Assembly (NCBI RefSeq): GCF_001542905.1
Contig: NZ_LOAJ01000001.1
Coordinates: 2,418,001 to 2,482,000, forward strand
Reading direction: 5' to 3'
From: Halorubrum aethiopicum
GTDB taxonomy: Archaea; Halobacteriota; Halobacteria; Halobacteriales; Haloferacaceae
DNA length: 64,000 nt
The position numbers and the translations under genes are program-made. The notes below the pieces were generated by a model, which did not search any database, was not told the origin of the DNA, and saw only the letters and a program-made list of their open reading frames with translations. Every line of letters begins with the position of its first letter. Position 1 is the stretch's first letter. Positions 8,512 to 16,351 of this stretch are shown piece by piece.

Positions 8512-8585
8512 TCGGGGCGGGTCGACCGTGTCGCTTCCCGTCCCTCTTTAGGCATGGGGTCGTCCGAAACGGCCGGTCTATACTA

Positions 8586-8941
8586 CCTGCTTATAGAACG
8601 GGTGTTACAGGTAGTCTTACTCTGATAGAAACGCGATCGTTGCTGTCGCGGTGACGATCTCCAAAGCCCCAGCCGCGAGGACTTCTGCGCCTCGCTGCGC
8701 GCTTCGGTCGCTCACTTCGTTCGCTCCCTCCAGTGCTTACGTCGGCGGAGTTCGTCCTCGCGGCTGCCCCTTTGAGCCCCACCCCGCCCCGCACAGCCCC
8801 GCACCTCACGCCTCCCCAACCTCGCTGCTCGCTCCGCTCGCGGCGTCCCTCGCGGGCGGTTCGCGGTCGCCTGTGGCGACCACTCACCGGCGCGCCACCG
8901 CTCCGGCGATCGTTCGTTGCTTCGACTGTACTGAACGATCG
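8586..8941 (-). repeat. Dispersed structured element, copy 1 (near complete)
   Basis: It fills most of the gene-free stretch 8512-8970 between convergent asparaginase and purC. Read on the minus strand it starts with a hairpin whose 9-bp arms are 8907-8915 and 8933-8941. It then has the conserved GAGCGGTGGCGCGCCGGTGAG block and a GA/GA hairpin at 8824-8844. A long helix follows: CAAAG 8662-8666 with CTTTG 8770-8774, and a perfect 12-bp helix 8671-8682 with 8754-8765, separated by a four-by-four G-rich internal loop. A conserved 3' tail follows, to about 8586. No protein-coding frame is convincing. Homologous copies are at 21623-21969 and 31860-32258. It could be a structured RNA gene or a non-autonomous transposable element. 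Confidence 0.7.
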
Positions 8942-8970
8942 AGGGGCAAACTCACCGCGACGAACCGACT

Positions 8971-10032
8971 CTACTCGCCCAGCGACCGGACGGCCGAGAC
9001 CGCCTCGTCGACGGGGGGCGCGTCGAACCAGTCGGTCCCGGTGTAGGCGTTCGCGCCGGCGGCGTACATCGCCGAGACGGCTTCGAGCACCTCCGGGGGA
9101 AGGTCGATCGGCTCCTCCTCGCAGAGTTCGCGCCAGTCGGCGAGGTCGCGGTCGGCGACCGCCGCCTTCGCCTCGCCGACCGCCTCGACCCACTCGGGGT
9201 CGGCGCGCTTGTACCACTGGCGGACGACCTCCTTCGAGACCTGCTGGCCGCCGTAGGAGAACCGGTTCTCGTCGAAGGTGCCGACCACGTCGGCGACGCG
9301 GAGCTCCCCGTCGACGTAGAGACACTCGATCTTGCCGTCCTCGTGGACGAACCCGGCCTCCTCGGCGCGGTCGGTGACGACGCGGTTCACGTCGCGGGCG
9401 AGGGCGGCGAGCGCGTCGACATCGGCGCGGCCCGCGATCCGGTCCGCCTCCTCGCGAGAGAGGTAGCGGTCCTGCTCCTCATACTTCGTCGAGAACTCCA
9501 CCACCGGCTCGGGCAGGCCGACCGACTCGTCCGGCCACTCCTCGAAGGGGAGGTCGAGGTCGGACGGGTCGCGCCGGCTCCGGAGGCTCGAGCCCACGGG
9601 GACCGTGTTCCGGAAGACGACCTCCAGGGGGACGAGGTAGTTCTCCCCGCCCGCGGCGTGGAACGCGTCGTAGTCGTACCCCGCGTCGGGACCCTCGTAC
9701 GGGAGGTCCGGCACCTGGGTCAACTCGATCGCCATCTCCGTCGGCGGCGCGCCGGCCTCGGCGAGGGGAACGACCGCGTCCTCGGGATCGGCACCGCCCT
9801 CGACCGCGACGGGGTCGACGACGCCGCGGTAGTGAGTCGGGACGCCGGCGTCGGCCAGCCGCTCGAAGTTGAACGCGCCCATGGTACAGAGGCTCGCGCC
9901 CTTCCGCGGGATCGCGTCGGGCATTTGCCCCCAGTCGAACACGGAATAGGCGTCGGTGAACGCGAACCGGCCGCGGCCGAGGCCGTCGGCGGTCGCGGGC
10001 TCGACGACGCGGAACTCCTTGACGCTCGTCAT
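8971..10032 (-). CDS. purC: Phosphoribosylaminoimidazole-succinocarboxamide synthase (SAICAR synthetase)
   Basis: 353 residues; catalyses the ATP-dependent joining of aspartate to CAIR in purine synthesis. PurC landmarks: [41 protein letters not shown] near the N-terminus, [18 protein letters not shown] with VGSSL (substrate site), and [27 protein letters not shown] near the end. It is longer than bacterial PurC (about 240), as I recall for haloarchaeal versions. ATG 10032 (MTSVKEF) begins the conserved domain; an in-frame extension to 10056 is Gly-rich and unlikely. purA is also in this window (40239) but not linked. Confidence 0.88.
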   Translation of the reverse strand: MTSVKEFRVVEPATADGLGRGRFAFTDAYSVFDWGQMPDAIPRKGASLCTMGAFNFERLADAGVPTHYRGVVDPVAVEGGADPEDAVVPLAEAGAPPTEMAIELTQVPDLPYEGPDAGYDYDAFHAAGGENYLVPLEVVFRNTVPVGSSLRSRRDPSDLDLPFEEWPDESVGLPEPVVEFSTKYEEQDRYLSREEADRIAGRADVDALAALARDVNRVVTDRAEEAGFVHEDGKIECLYVDGELRVADVVGTFDENRFSYGGQQVSKEVVRQWYKRADPEWVEAVGEAKAAVADRDLADWRELCEEEPIDLPPEVLEAVSAMYAAGANAYTGTDWFDAPPVDEAVSAVRSLGE

Positions 10033-10089
10033 ACCGGATCCGCGACCGCCTCCCAAATGAATCTTTCAGTTACGTGGTCACCTCGACGG

Positions 10090-10133
10090 CTCGCCGAGCG
10101 TATCGATCCATTTCCGTGGATCGACTCGGCGAG
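10090..10133. repeat. 44-bp interrupted inverted repeat in the purC-trm56 divergent region
   Basis: CTCGCCGAG (10090-10098) pairs with CTCGGCGAG (10125-10133), and CGATCCA (10104-10110) pairs with TGGATCG (10117-10123). That gives a 9 + 7 bp stem with a 5/1 bulge and a six-base loop. It sits 57 bp from the purC start and 66 bp from the trm56 start. It could be a cruciform or operator for both genes, or a hairpin in a trm56 leader. Confidence 0.6.
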
Positions 10134-10199
10134 AGAGGCGTCGCCGGGCCGCTCGTCGGCATCGAAAGGCCCTCACGCCTCCCCGTCGCAGGTGGGCGT

Positions 10200-10808
10200 A
10201 TGAACGAGACGCGCGGGACGTGCGAGACGGGCGGGGTCGTCGTCCTCCGGTACGGCCACCGACCGGGGCGGGACGACCGCATGACGACGCACGTGGGGCT
10301 GACGGCGCGGGCGCTTGGCGCGGACCGGGTGATCCTCCCGGACAACGCCGGGCAGTCCGCGGAGACGGTGCGAGACATCACGGACCGGTTCGGCGGTCCC
10401 TTCGGCGTCGAGTTGCGCGACGACCAGAAGGCGCTCGTCCGGAACTGGGAGGGTGTCGTCGTCCACCTCACGATGTACGGCGAGCGGATCCAGGACGTCG
10501 AGGCGGAGATCCGCGAGGCGGTCCGTGGCGACGAGGTCGCCGACCGCGAGGGCGGCGGTGACGGCGAGGAGGGTCGGGACCTGCTCGTCGTCGTCGGCGG
10601 CGAGAAGGTGCCCTGGGCACTCTACGAGCGGGCCGATTTCAACGTGGGCGTGACGAACCAGCCGCACTCGGAGGTCGCCGGCCTCGCCGTCTTCCTCGAC
10701 CGGCTCTTCGAGGGGGAGGAACTCGACCGCGAGTGGACCGACGCCGACCGCCGCGTGGTGCCCGAGGCGACCGGCAAGACGGTGATCGGCGCGGACGACG
10801 ACGGGTAG
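10200..10808 (+). CDS. trm56: tRNA (cytidine(56)-2'-O)-methyltransferase
   Basis: 202 residues of the archaeal SPOUT-class aTrm56, which 2'-O-methylates C56 in the T-loop of tRNA using S-adenosylmethionine. The signature VVLRYGHRPGRDDRMTTHVGLTARALGAD is at the N-terminus. VVVGGEKVPWALYERADFNVGVTNQPHSEVAGLAVFLDR near the C-terminus is the knotted SAM site. The ATG at 10200 gives the usual short N-terminus; the frame extends upstream but through non-conserved sequence. An acidic insert near residue 120 is a halophilic feature. Confidence 0.9.
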   Translation: MNETRGTCETGGVVVLRYGHRPGRDDRMTTHVGLTARALGADRVILPDNAGQSAETVRDITDRFGGPFGVELRDDQKALVRNWEGVVVHLTMYGERIQDVEAEIREAVRGDEVADREGGGDGEEGRDLLVVVGGEKVPWALYERADFNVGVTNQPHSEVAGLAVFLDRLFEGEELDREWTDADRRVVPEATGKTVIGADDDG

Positions 10809-10877
10809 GACGGGTCCCCGTCCCGCCCTTTCGGGCGGCCCGTCGGGCCTCGGCGTCTCGGAAATCCGGGCGCGCGG

Positions 10878-12371
10878 CTACCGGTCCTCGGGGCACTCCT
10901 CGGCGTCTCCCCGTTCGCGCCGGCGGCCGACGACCTCCGGCGTCCCGCTCAAGATCCCGCGCATGTTCGACATCGGCTCGCCGACCTTGATCCCGTGTTC
11001 CGTGATCTCGAACTCGCGGATCGTCCGCTCGAAGTCGCTGGTTCGCTTCTTCAACACGCCGATCGCCTTGCGCATCTCCCCGTGTATCTCCAGGTGCCGT
11101 AGGAAGACGATGTTGTCGGCGAGGTAGCTGATGTTCTCCATCGTCGCCTGGAACTCGCCGGTGACGTTTCGCGTCTCGTCGATGAAGACGGCGGTCACGC
11201 CCATGTTCTTGAGGTAGCGTCCGAGCGCGTGCATCTGTTGGAGCATGGTGGTCTCCTCGCCGCGGAGGGTGAGCCGGTAGCCGGAGATGCCGTCGATCAT
11301 CACGATGTCGGCGTCGCGCTCTTCCACCTCCTCGCGAACCATTCGGGCGAACTCCTGGGGCGATCGTTCCAGCGCCTCCACCTCGTTCACCTGGAGGGTC
11401 CCCTTCTCGATCATCCGGTCGACCGGGATGTTGACCGCCCGCGACCGGGTGAGGAACGTCTCCGTCGTCTCCTCGAAGAGGTAGATCACCGACCGCTCCC
11501 CGCGGCCGGCGGCCTCCTTCATGAACTGCGTCGCCAGCGTCGTCTTGCCGACGCCGGTCGGGCCGCTGACGATGCTCACGGTCCCGCGCTCGAGCCCGCC
11601 GGCGAGCAGCTCGTCCACCTCGGGGATGCCCGAGGAGACCGTCTCGGACTCGTACTCCCCGACGTGCTCGCCCGGCTGGAGCGCCGGATAGACCTCGATC
11701 CCCCGGTCGGTGATCCGGTAGGCGTGGTCGCCGCCCTGCGTCGAGGAGCCGCGGAACTTCGGCACGCTGATCGACTTCCCGTGTGCCTCGCTTCCCAACA
11801 CGATCGTCCCGTCCGTGATGAACTCGAGGTCGTCGCTCGGCAGCGAGGGCGTGTCCTGGACCGTGAACAGCACGGTCGCGTTCCGACCTTTCAGAAACCG
11901 CATGAATCCGACGACCTGCTTGCGAAACTGGTAGCCGTCGTCGGTCAGGTATCGGAGCTGCGTCAGGGGATCGACGACGACGCGATCCGGGTCGACCGCG
12001 TCGACGCCCTCGACGATCCGCTCCGTGATCGACTCCCGTTCCACCTCCGAGGGGGCGAACACCTCGTAGGACTGGTCCTCGGTGAAGACGTCGGCGTTCG
12101 GGCTCAGATCGAGAAAGTCGATCGCCTCCGTGTCGAACCCCAGGGCCGCGGCGTTCGCCTTCAGGTCGCCGAGGTCCTCCTCGAGGTTGACGAAGAGCGC
12201 CGACTCGCCCCGGTCGACGCCCTCGTCGAGGAAGTGGAGGCCGAGGATCGTCTTCCCGCTTCCGGCCCGCCCGTCGATCATGTAACTCCGCTGCGGGATC
12301 AGGCCGCCGGACAGGATCTCGTCGAGCCCGACGACGCCGGTCGAGATCCGATCGGGAAGTGCTGGTGGCAT
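10878..12371 (-). CDS. KaiC-like double-domain RecA-superfamily ATPase
   Basis: 497 residues with two KaiC/RadA-like domains. Walker A motifs are GRAGSGKT (34-41) and GPTGVGKT (270-277). Catalytic Glu pairs are LEED (63-66) and FEE (299-301), and a Walker B-type VMIDGISG is at 357-364. The segment aligned with the cyanobacterial KaiC phosphosites keeps T410 and S415 (T426 and S431 in KaiC) but has Y416 for T432. The domain-2 end GEMRKAIGVLKKRTSDFERTIREFEIT is strongly KaiC-like. Haloarchaea have several KaiC homologues without KaiA or KaiB; roles in light- or time-dependent signalling are suspected, not settled. It is divergent from the LOV kinase gene with about 103 bp between starts. Confidence 0.88.
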   Translation of the reverse strand: MPPALPDRISTGVVGLDEILSGGLIPQRSYMIDGRAGSGKTILGLHFLDEGVDRGESALFVNLEEDLGDLKANAAALGFDTEAIDFLDLSPNADVFTEDQSYEVFAPSEVERESITERIVEGVDAVDPDRVVVDPLTQLRYLTDDGYQFRKQVVGFMRFLKGRNATVLFTVQDTPSLPSDDLEFITDGTIVLGSEAHGKSISVPKFRGSSTQGGDHAYRITDRGIEVYPALQPGEHVGEYESETVSSGIPEVDELLAGGLERGTVSIVSGPTGVGKTTLATQFMKEAAGRGERSVIYLFEETTETFLTRSRAVNIPVDRMIEKGTLQVNEVEALERSPQEFARMVREEVEERDADIVMIDGISGYRLTLRGEETTMLQQMHALGRYLKNMGVTAVFIDETRNVTGEFQATMENISYLADNIVFLRHLEIHGEMRKAIGVLKKRTSDFERTIREFEITEHGIKVGEPMSNMRGILSGTPEVVGRRRERGDAEECPEDR

Positions 12372-12474
12372 CCCGTTGGCCTTCGGGGAGCAGGGTTATA
12401 AAACGACGACGCCGCGGCGGGCGGGAGGGCGATGGGACAACGCTTAGTGGGTGTGTGCGCTTCTACTAGGGGAG

Positions 12475-13953
12475 ATGGGCTCGGGCTCCGAAGGGATCGG
12501 CGGGGACGCGATCCGCGGCTCCGACGACCGCGGGGAGTCACCCGGCCTGCTGTTGTTCATGCGACCGGGGCGCGACCGGGAGCTGCTGATCGAGGCACTG
12601 AGCGGGCGATACCGGGTCGAGACGGCGACCGACGCGGCCGCGCTCGAGTCGACGTTCGACTGCTGTCTCCTCGACACGGCCGGGTTCGAGCGGGCGGCCG
12701 AAGCCATCGAGTCGCGGCGGGAGCGGGCCGCCCCCGCGTTCCTCCCGTTCGTCCTCCTGGTGCCCGAGGACGCGAGCGGCCCGACCGCGGAGCGCGCGTG
12801 GGAGCGCGTCGACGACGTCGTCGACCTCCCGGTGAAACGCGCCGAGCTGGCCGCGCGTGTCGCGAACCTGGTCGAGCGCCGGGAGACCTCCCTGCGGCTC
12901 GCGGAGCGCGAGCGGCGGCTCGAGGAGACCGTCGAGGAGTTGCGGCTGAAAGAGCGGGTGATGGACGAAGCGCCGGTCGGCATCACCCTCGCGGACCCGG
13001 GAGACGACGACAACCCGATGACCTACGCGAACGCGGAGTTCGAGGAACTCACCGGGTACGGCTCGGAGATGCTCGGCGAGGACTGTCGGTTCCTCCAGGG
13101 CGAGGAGACCGACGAGGCGACGACGGCGCGGGTCCGGGAGGCGATACGCGCCGAGGAGCCGGTCTCCGTGGACGTCCTGAACTACCGGGCGAACGGCCGG
13201 AAGTTCTGGAACCGGCTCACGGTCGCGCCGATACGCGACGAGGAGGGGACCGTCACGGACTACGTCGGGTTCCAGACGGACATCACCGACCGGAAGATCC
13301 GCGAGCGCAGGCTGGAGGTGATGAACCGCGTGCTCAACCACAACCTCCGGAACAAGATGAACCTCATCGACGGCTACGCGGAACTCCTCCGCGAAGACCT
13401 CGACGACGAGCACCGGAAACCGCTCGAGGTGATAGAGGAGACGACGGACGACCTCCTGCGGATCGCGGAGGCGGTCCGGAAGATCGACCACACGCTGTCG
13501 TCGCCCGACGCCGCGGAGCCCTCGATGGTGTTGCGCGACCGGCTCTCGGAGCTGGTGAGCAGGTTCGAGGACCGGTACCCGAACGCGACCTTCGAGCTGT
13601 CCGTCCCCGAGGACGACCCCCTCGAGGTCGCCGTCCTCGGACTGTTGACCGCGATCGAGGAGGGCGTCGAGAACGCGGTGAAACACAACGACGCCCCGAA
13701 CCCGTCCGTCGAGGTCCGGGTCGACCGCCCGGAACCGGGGTGGATCGCGATAGAGATCGAAGACGACGGGCCCGGGATCCCGGACCACGAGACGAACGTG
13801 CTCAGACGCGGCGAGACGTCGCTGAAACACGCCGACCGGCTGGGGCTCTGGCTGATGTACTGGGTCGTGAGCAAGGCGGGCGGCGACTTCTCCGTGGCCA
13901 CCGGCGAGGGATGCGGAACGACCCTCCGACTGTCGGTCCCGACGGAGTCGTGA
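12475..13953 (+). CDS. LOV-domain histidine kinase with N-terminal receiver-like domain
   Basis: 492 residues. Residues about 24-133 resemble a degenerate receiver (LLLFMRPGRD..., DCCLLDTAGF, VVDLPVKRAEL). A short coiled coil leads into a PAS domain that fits the LOV class: NPMTYANAEFEELTGY, GEDCRFLQ with the flavin-adduct Cys at about C204, NYRANGRKFWN, and GFQTDIT. The HisKA-like H-box is MNRVLNHNLRNKMN (His about 289). The HATPase has ENAVKHN and DDGPGIP. It should be a soluble blue-light- or redox-sensing kinase. ATG 12475 is chosen because a TATA-like GCTTAG lies about 30 bases upstream; a GTG at 12451 is possible. The divergent KaiC-like gene suggests shared control. Confidence 0.85.
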   Translation: MGSGSEGIGGDAIRGSDDRGESPGLLLFMRPGRDRELLIEALSGRYRVETATDAAALESTFDCCLLDTAGFERAAEAIESRRERAAPAFLPFVLLVPEDASGPTAERAWERVDDVVDLPVKRAELAARVANLVERRETSLRLAERERRLEETVEELRLKERVMDEAPVGITLADPGDDDNPMTYANAEFEELTGYGSEMLGEDCRFLQGEETDEATTARVREAIRAEEPVSVDVLNYRANGRKFWNRLTVAPIRDEEGTVTDYVGFQTDITDRKIRERRLEVMNRVLNHNLRNKMNLIDGYAELLREDLDDEHRKPLEVIEETTDDLLRIAEAVRKIDHTLSSPDAAEPSMVLRDRLSELVSRFEDRYPNATFELSVPEDDPLEVAVLGLLTAIEEGVENAVKHNDAPNPSVEVRVDRPEPGWIAIEIEDDGPGIPDHETNVLRRGETSLKHADRLGLWLMYWVVSKAGGDFSVATGEGCGTTLRLSVPTES

Positions 13954-14006
13954 GGACCGACGGATCGTGAGAGCCGGCGGGAGCCGGCGGCGGGCGCGAC
14001 GAGCGC

Positions 14007-14966
14007 CTACAGCGCCCGCTTCGACCGGAGCCGCGCGAGTCGGACCCGCGCCTCCTGTCGGCTCGTCCCGCGCACCCGGCCGGTCTCGTCGTCCGCCATG
14101 GAGACGAGCGAGAGCCGGTCGAAGAGCGGCGGCCAGTCGGCCGCGCCGGCGGCCTCGCCCGCGAAGGCGACCGCGTTCGCGAGCCCGTCGCGTTCCGTCT
14201 CGCCGGCGCGGGCCACCGCGGCGTCGGCGGCGCGCCGGCGGTCGGCGACGAACAGCCGGTCGCCGACGACCGCCGGGACCCACGCCGGGAGCGCGACGAG
14301 CCAGAGGAGGAGGCCGGCGGCGGCGTACGCGGGTGCCGGAACCCGCTCGCGGTCGGGCTCGTACCCGTGGATCCGGTTGACGCGGCGGTCCGCCGGGCTG
14401 CGGTCGGAGCGACGGCCGACGAGCAGCGTCGCGAGCAGCGTCACCCACTCGACGACGACGAGTCCGGGCAGCAGGGCGGTCGTGAAGGCCGCCTCCCGCG
14501 TCCGTAGTCGGACCATCGCGTGGCGGAGCGCGGCGTCGCGGTCCGCCGCCGGCAACGAGAGGAGCCGCGTGGAGACGACGAGCCGCGACCCCCGGTAGCC
14601 GTCGGCGACGGCGACGTTGGCGGCCTCGGCCCTGACGGCCGTCACCGGCGGCGGGTCGACGCCGACCGCCTCCGCGACCGCGTCGACGCGCGACTCGATG
14701 AACGCCGCGGGGCGATCGTCGAGGTCGGCGTCGGGGAGCCGGGCGATCCGCCGGTCGACGAGGACCGGGCCGAGCGCGGCCGAGGTTCCGAGCCCGACGA
14801 GGACGGTCGCGAGCGCGACGATCCCGACGCCGAGATCCGGACCGCCGGCGACGCCGAGCAGCCACGCGAGGGGGACGATCGGGACCGCCGCGAGGACGAT
14901 CGGGACGGTCGCGAGCGCGAGCGCGCCGAGGCCCGTGGACGCCCGATCGATCGGACCGGAGTTCAT
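14007..14966 (-). CDS. M48 (HtpX-like) peptidase homologue, catalytically inactive
   Basis: 319 residues with two TM helices at the N-terminus (about 13-40 and 45-68), then the M48 fold region SRLVVSTRLLSLPAADRDAALRHAMVRLRTREAAF. In active HtpX-type proteases this stretch contains HExxH; here it reads H149-A-M-V-R153, so the catalytic Glu and the second zinc His are absent. Two more hydrophobic stretches follow (about 160-182 and 216-240), as in HtpX. It is probably a membrane pseudoprotease with a regulatory or structural role (inference). The neighbours do not point to a partner. The start MNSGPIDRAS directly precedes the first TM helix. Confidence 0.7.
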   Translation of the reverse strand: MNSGPIDRASTGLGALALATVPIVLAAVPIVPLAWLLGVAGGPDLGVGIVALATVLVGLGTSAALGPVLVDRRIARLPDADLDDRPAAFIESRVDAVAEAVGVDPPPVTAVRAEAANVAVADGYRGSRLVVSTRLLSLPAADRDAALRHAMVRLRTREAAFTTALLPGLVVVEWVTLLATLLVGRRSDRSPADRRVNRIHGYEPDRERVPAPAYAAAGLLLWLVALPAWVPAVVGDRLFVADRRRAADAAVARAGETERDGLANAVAFAGEAAGAADWPPLFDRLSLVSMADDETGRVRGTSRQEARVRLARLRSKRAL

Positions 14967-15085
14967 ACGCGGAAGGCGTGACGCGGGCGGCGTATAGCTC
15001 TGCCGGAGGCCGTCGCCCCCGACCGGGACCGTCGAGTTCCCCGGGGATCGGCCCGTCGGGGAGGCGTCGGCTCCGCCTTCCGGAG

Positions 15086-15093
15086 CTTTTAAC
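15086..15093 (+). promoter_or_regulatory. TATA box of tfe (leaderless)
   Basis: CTTTTAAC at 15086-15093 is 26-33 bases before the ATG at 15119, the spacing expected for a leaderless archaeal transcript. Confidence 0.6.
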
Positions 15094-15118
15094 CTCGCTC
15101 CGCCGCCAGATCACGGTA

Positions 15119-15643
15119 ATGGCTTTTGAGGACCTGTTGAACGACCCCGTCATCCAGAAGTACCTCCACGAGCTCGTGGGGCCGACGGGGATGCCGGTCG
15201 CTGCCGCACCCCCGGACGGCGAGGTGACCGACGAGGAGTTGGCCGAGGAGCTCGGGCTGGAGCTCAACGACGTCCGCCGCGCGCTCTTCATCCTCTACGA
15301 GAACGACCTCGCCACCTACCGGCGGGTCCGCGACGAGGACTCCGGCTGGCTCACGTACCTCTGGACGTTCCACTACGACAACATCCCGGAGAACCTCCAG
15401 GAGGAGATGTACCGGCTGCTCGACGCCTTGGAGGACCGCGAGGAGTACGAGCGCACCCACGAGTTCTACCTCTGTGAGGTGTGTTCGCTCCGCTTCGAGT
15501 TCGGCGAGGCGATGGACTTCGGCTTCGAGTGTCCCGAGTGCGGCTCGCCGCTCGACGCGATGGAGAATGACCGCCTCCAGGAGGCGCTTTCGGCGCGTCT
15601 CGACGAGCTTCGAGACGAACTCAACGCGGACGTGACCGGCTGA
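15119..15643 (+). CDS. tfe: Transcription initiation factor E, alpha subunit
   Basis: 174 residues, archaeal TFE. Residues 1-90 are the extended winged helix (MAFEDLLNDPVIQKYLHELVG, TDEELAEELGLELNDVRRALFILYENDLATYRR). Residues 90-125 are an alpha-helical linker. Residues about 125-150 are the zinc ribbon with CEVC...CPECG. It stabilises the open preinitiation complex by contacting RNA polymerase and promoter DNA. ATG 15119 is fixed by the conserved start and the TATA box. The stop overlaps the next start (TGATG), so tfe and the DUF2110 gene are coupled. Confidence 0.93.
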   Translation: MAFEDLLNDPVIQKYLHELVGPTGMPVAAAPPDGEVTDEELAEELGLELNDVRRALFILYENDLATYRRVRDEDSGWLTYLWTFHYDNIPENLQEEMYRLLDALEDREEYERTHEFYLCEVCSLRFEFGEAMDFGFECPECGSPLDAMENDRLQEALSARLDELRDELNADVTG

Positions 15644-16337
15644 TGGTCGTCCTCGCGACGAAGTGCTACGTCGACGGCGAGGCCCGCGAGCGCGCGCTCG
15701 ACGGGATGTACTCGCTCGTCGACAACGACGTCGGAGAACTCGCCGTCGAGTGGACCGTCGGCGTCCGCGATGACGGCTTCGTCCAGGTCGACGTGACCGG
15801 CGAGGACGCCACCGTCGCCCGCAACGTCCTCGCGGAGACGTGGGGCGAGATCGTCGCTCACGACGAGGGGCTCGTCCCCGGCGAGACGTACGTCGGCACC
15901 CTCGAGTCGTGGGACGCCGACGGGTTCGTCGTCGACGCGGGCGAGGAGGTCCGGATCCCCGCCGGGGAGCTGGGTCTCGGCGTCGGCTCGCCCGAGCAGG
16001 TCGTCGAGCGGTTCGGCCTCGTCCAACACCTCCCCATGGAGTTCGTCTACGGGGGAACCCCGGCGATCCGGACGCCGACCCGCACCGGCTCGCGGACGCC
16101 GAGCGCGACCGCCTCTACGACTGGCAGCGCGGGTCGGGTCGGCTGAACGTCAACTCCGCGACGCGCGGGGAGGTTCGAGCGACCGTGAACCGCGCGGGTC
16201 ACGCGCGGGACATCGTCACCGTCGAGCGGCTCGGCCTCCTCGAGCAGAGCATCGTCTGTACCGAGAACACGGACCCGCCGGGACTGCTCGCCGCGATCGG
16301 ATCGTACCTCCCGGCGGAGATGCGCTGTGTCGTCTGA
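15643..16337 (+). pseudogene. DUF2110-family protein, interrupted by a one-base frameshift
   Basis: The start MVVLATKCYVDGEARERALDGM and the body to FGLVQHLPMEFVYGG read in one frame to about 16053. Conserved sequence then continues in the -1 frame: NPGDPDADPHRLADAERDRLYDWQRGSGRLNVNSATRGEVRATVNRAGHARDIVTVERLGLLEQSIVCTE to the TGA at 16335-16337. The switch is at a run of five G (16051-16055); six would restore the frame. Downstream sequence shows no decay, so this is a recent mutation, an assembly error in a homopolymer, or recoding. DUF2110 proteins follow tfe in haloarchaea and look nucleic-acid related (a KH/OB-like feel, not certain). Without a shift the protein would end at 16146 after 167 residues. 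Confidence 0.8.
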
Positions 16338-16351
16338 GGTGAGCTGAACAC

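Noticed and set aside
8512-8970. Protein-coding frames across element copy 1
   Set aside because: They are short, Arg/Pro-rich, not shared between the copies, and interrupted by the conserved helices.
10074-10199. N-terminal extension of the Trm56 frame
   Set aside because: It overlaps the inverted repeat and lacks similarity to Trm56; the ATG at 10200 begins the conserved region.
12432-13970. A second, Arg-rich 512-residue frame over the LOV kinase
   Set aside because: It is an overlapping-frame shadow caused by high GC; the LOV/HATPase frame carries all conserved motifs.
16053-16056. Canonical -1 slippery heptamer for programmed frameshifting
   Set aside because: The sequence around the shift is TAC GGG GGA ACC; slipping tRNAs would not re-pair well in the P site, so error or mutation is likelier than programmed recoding, though not excluded.
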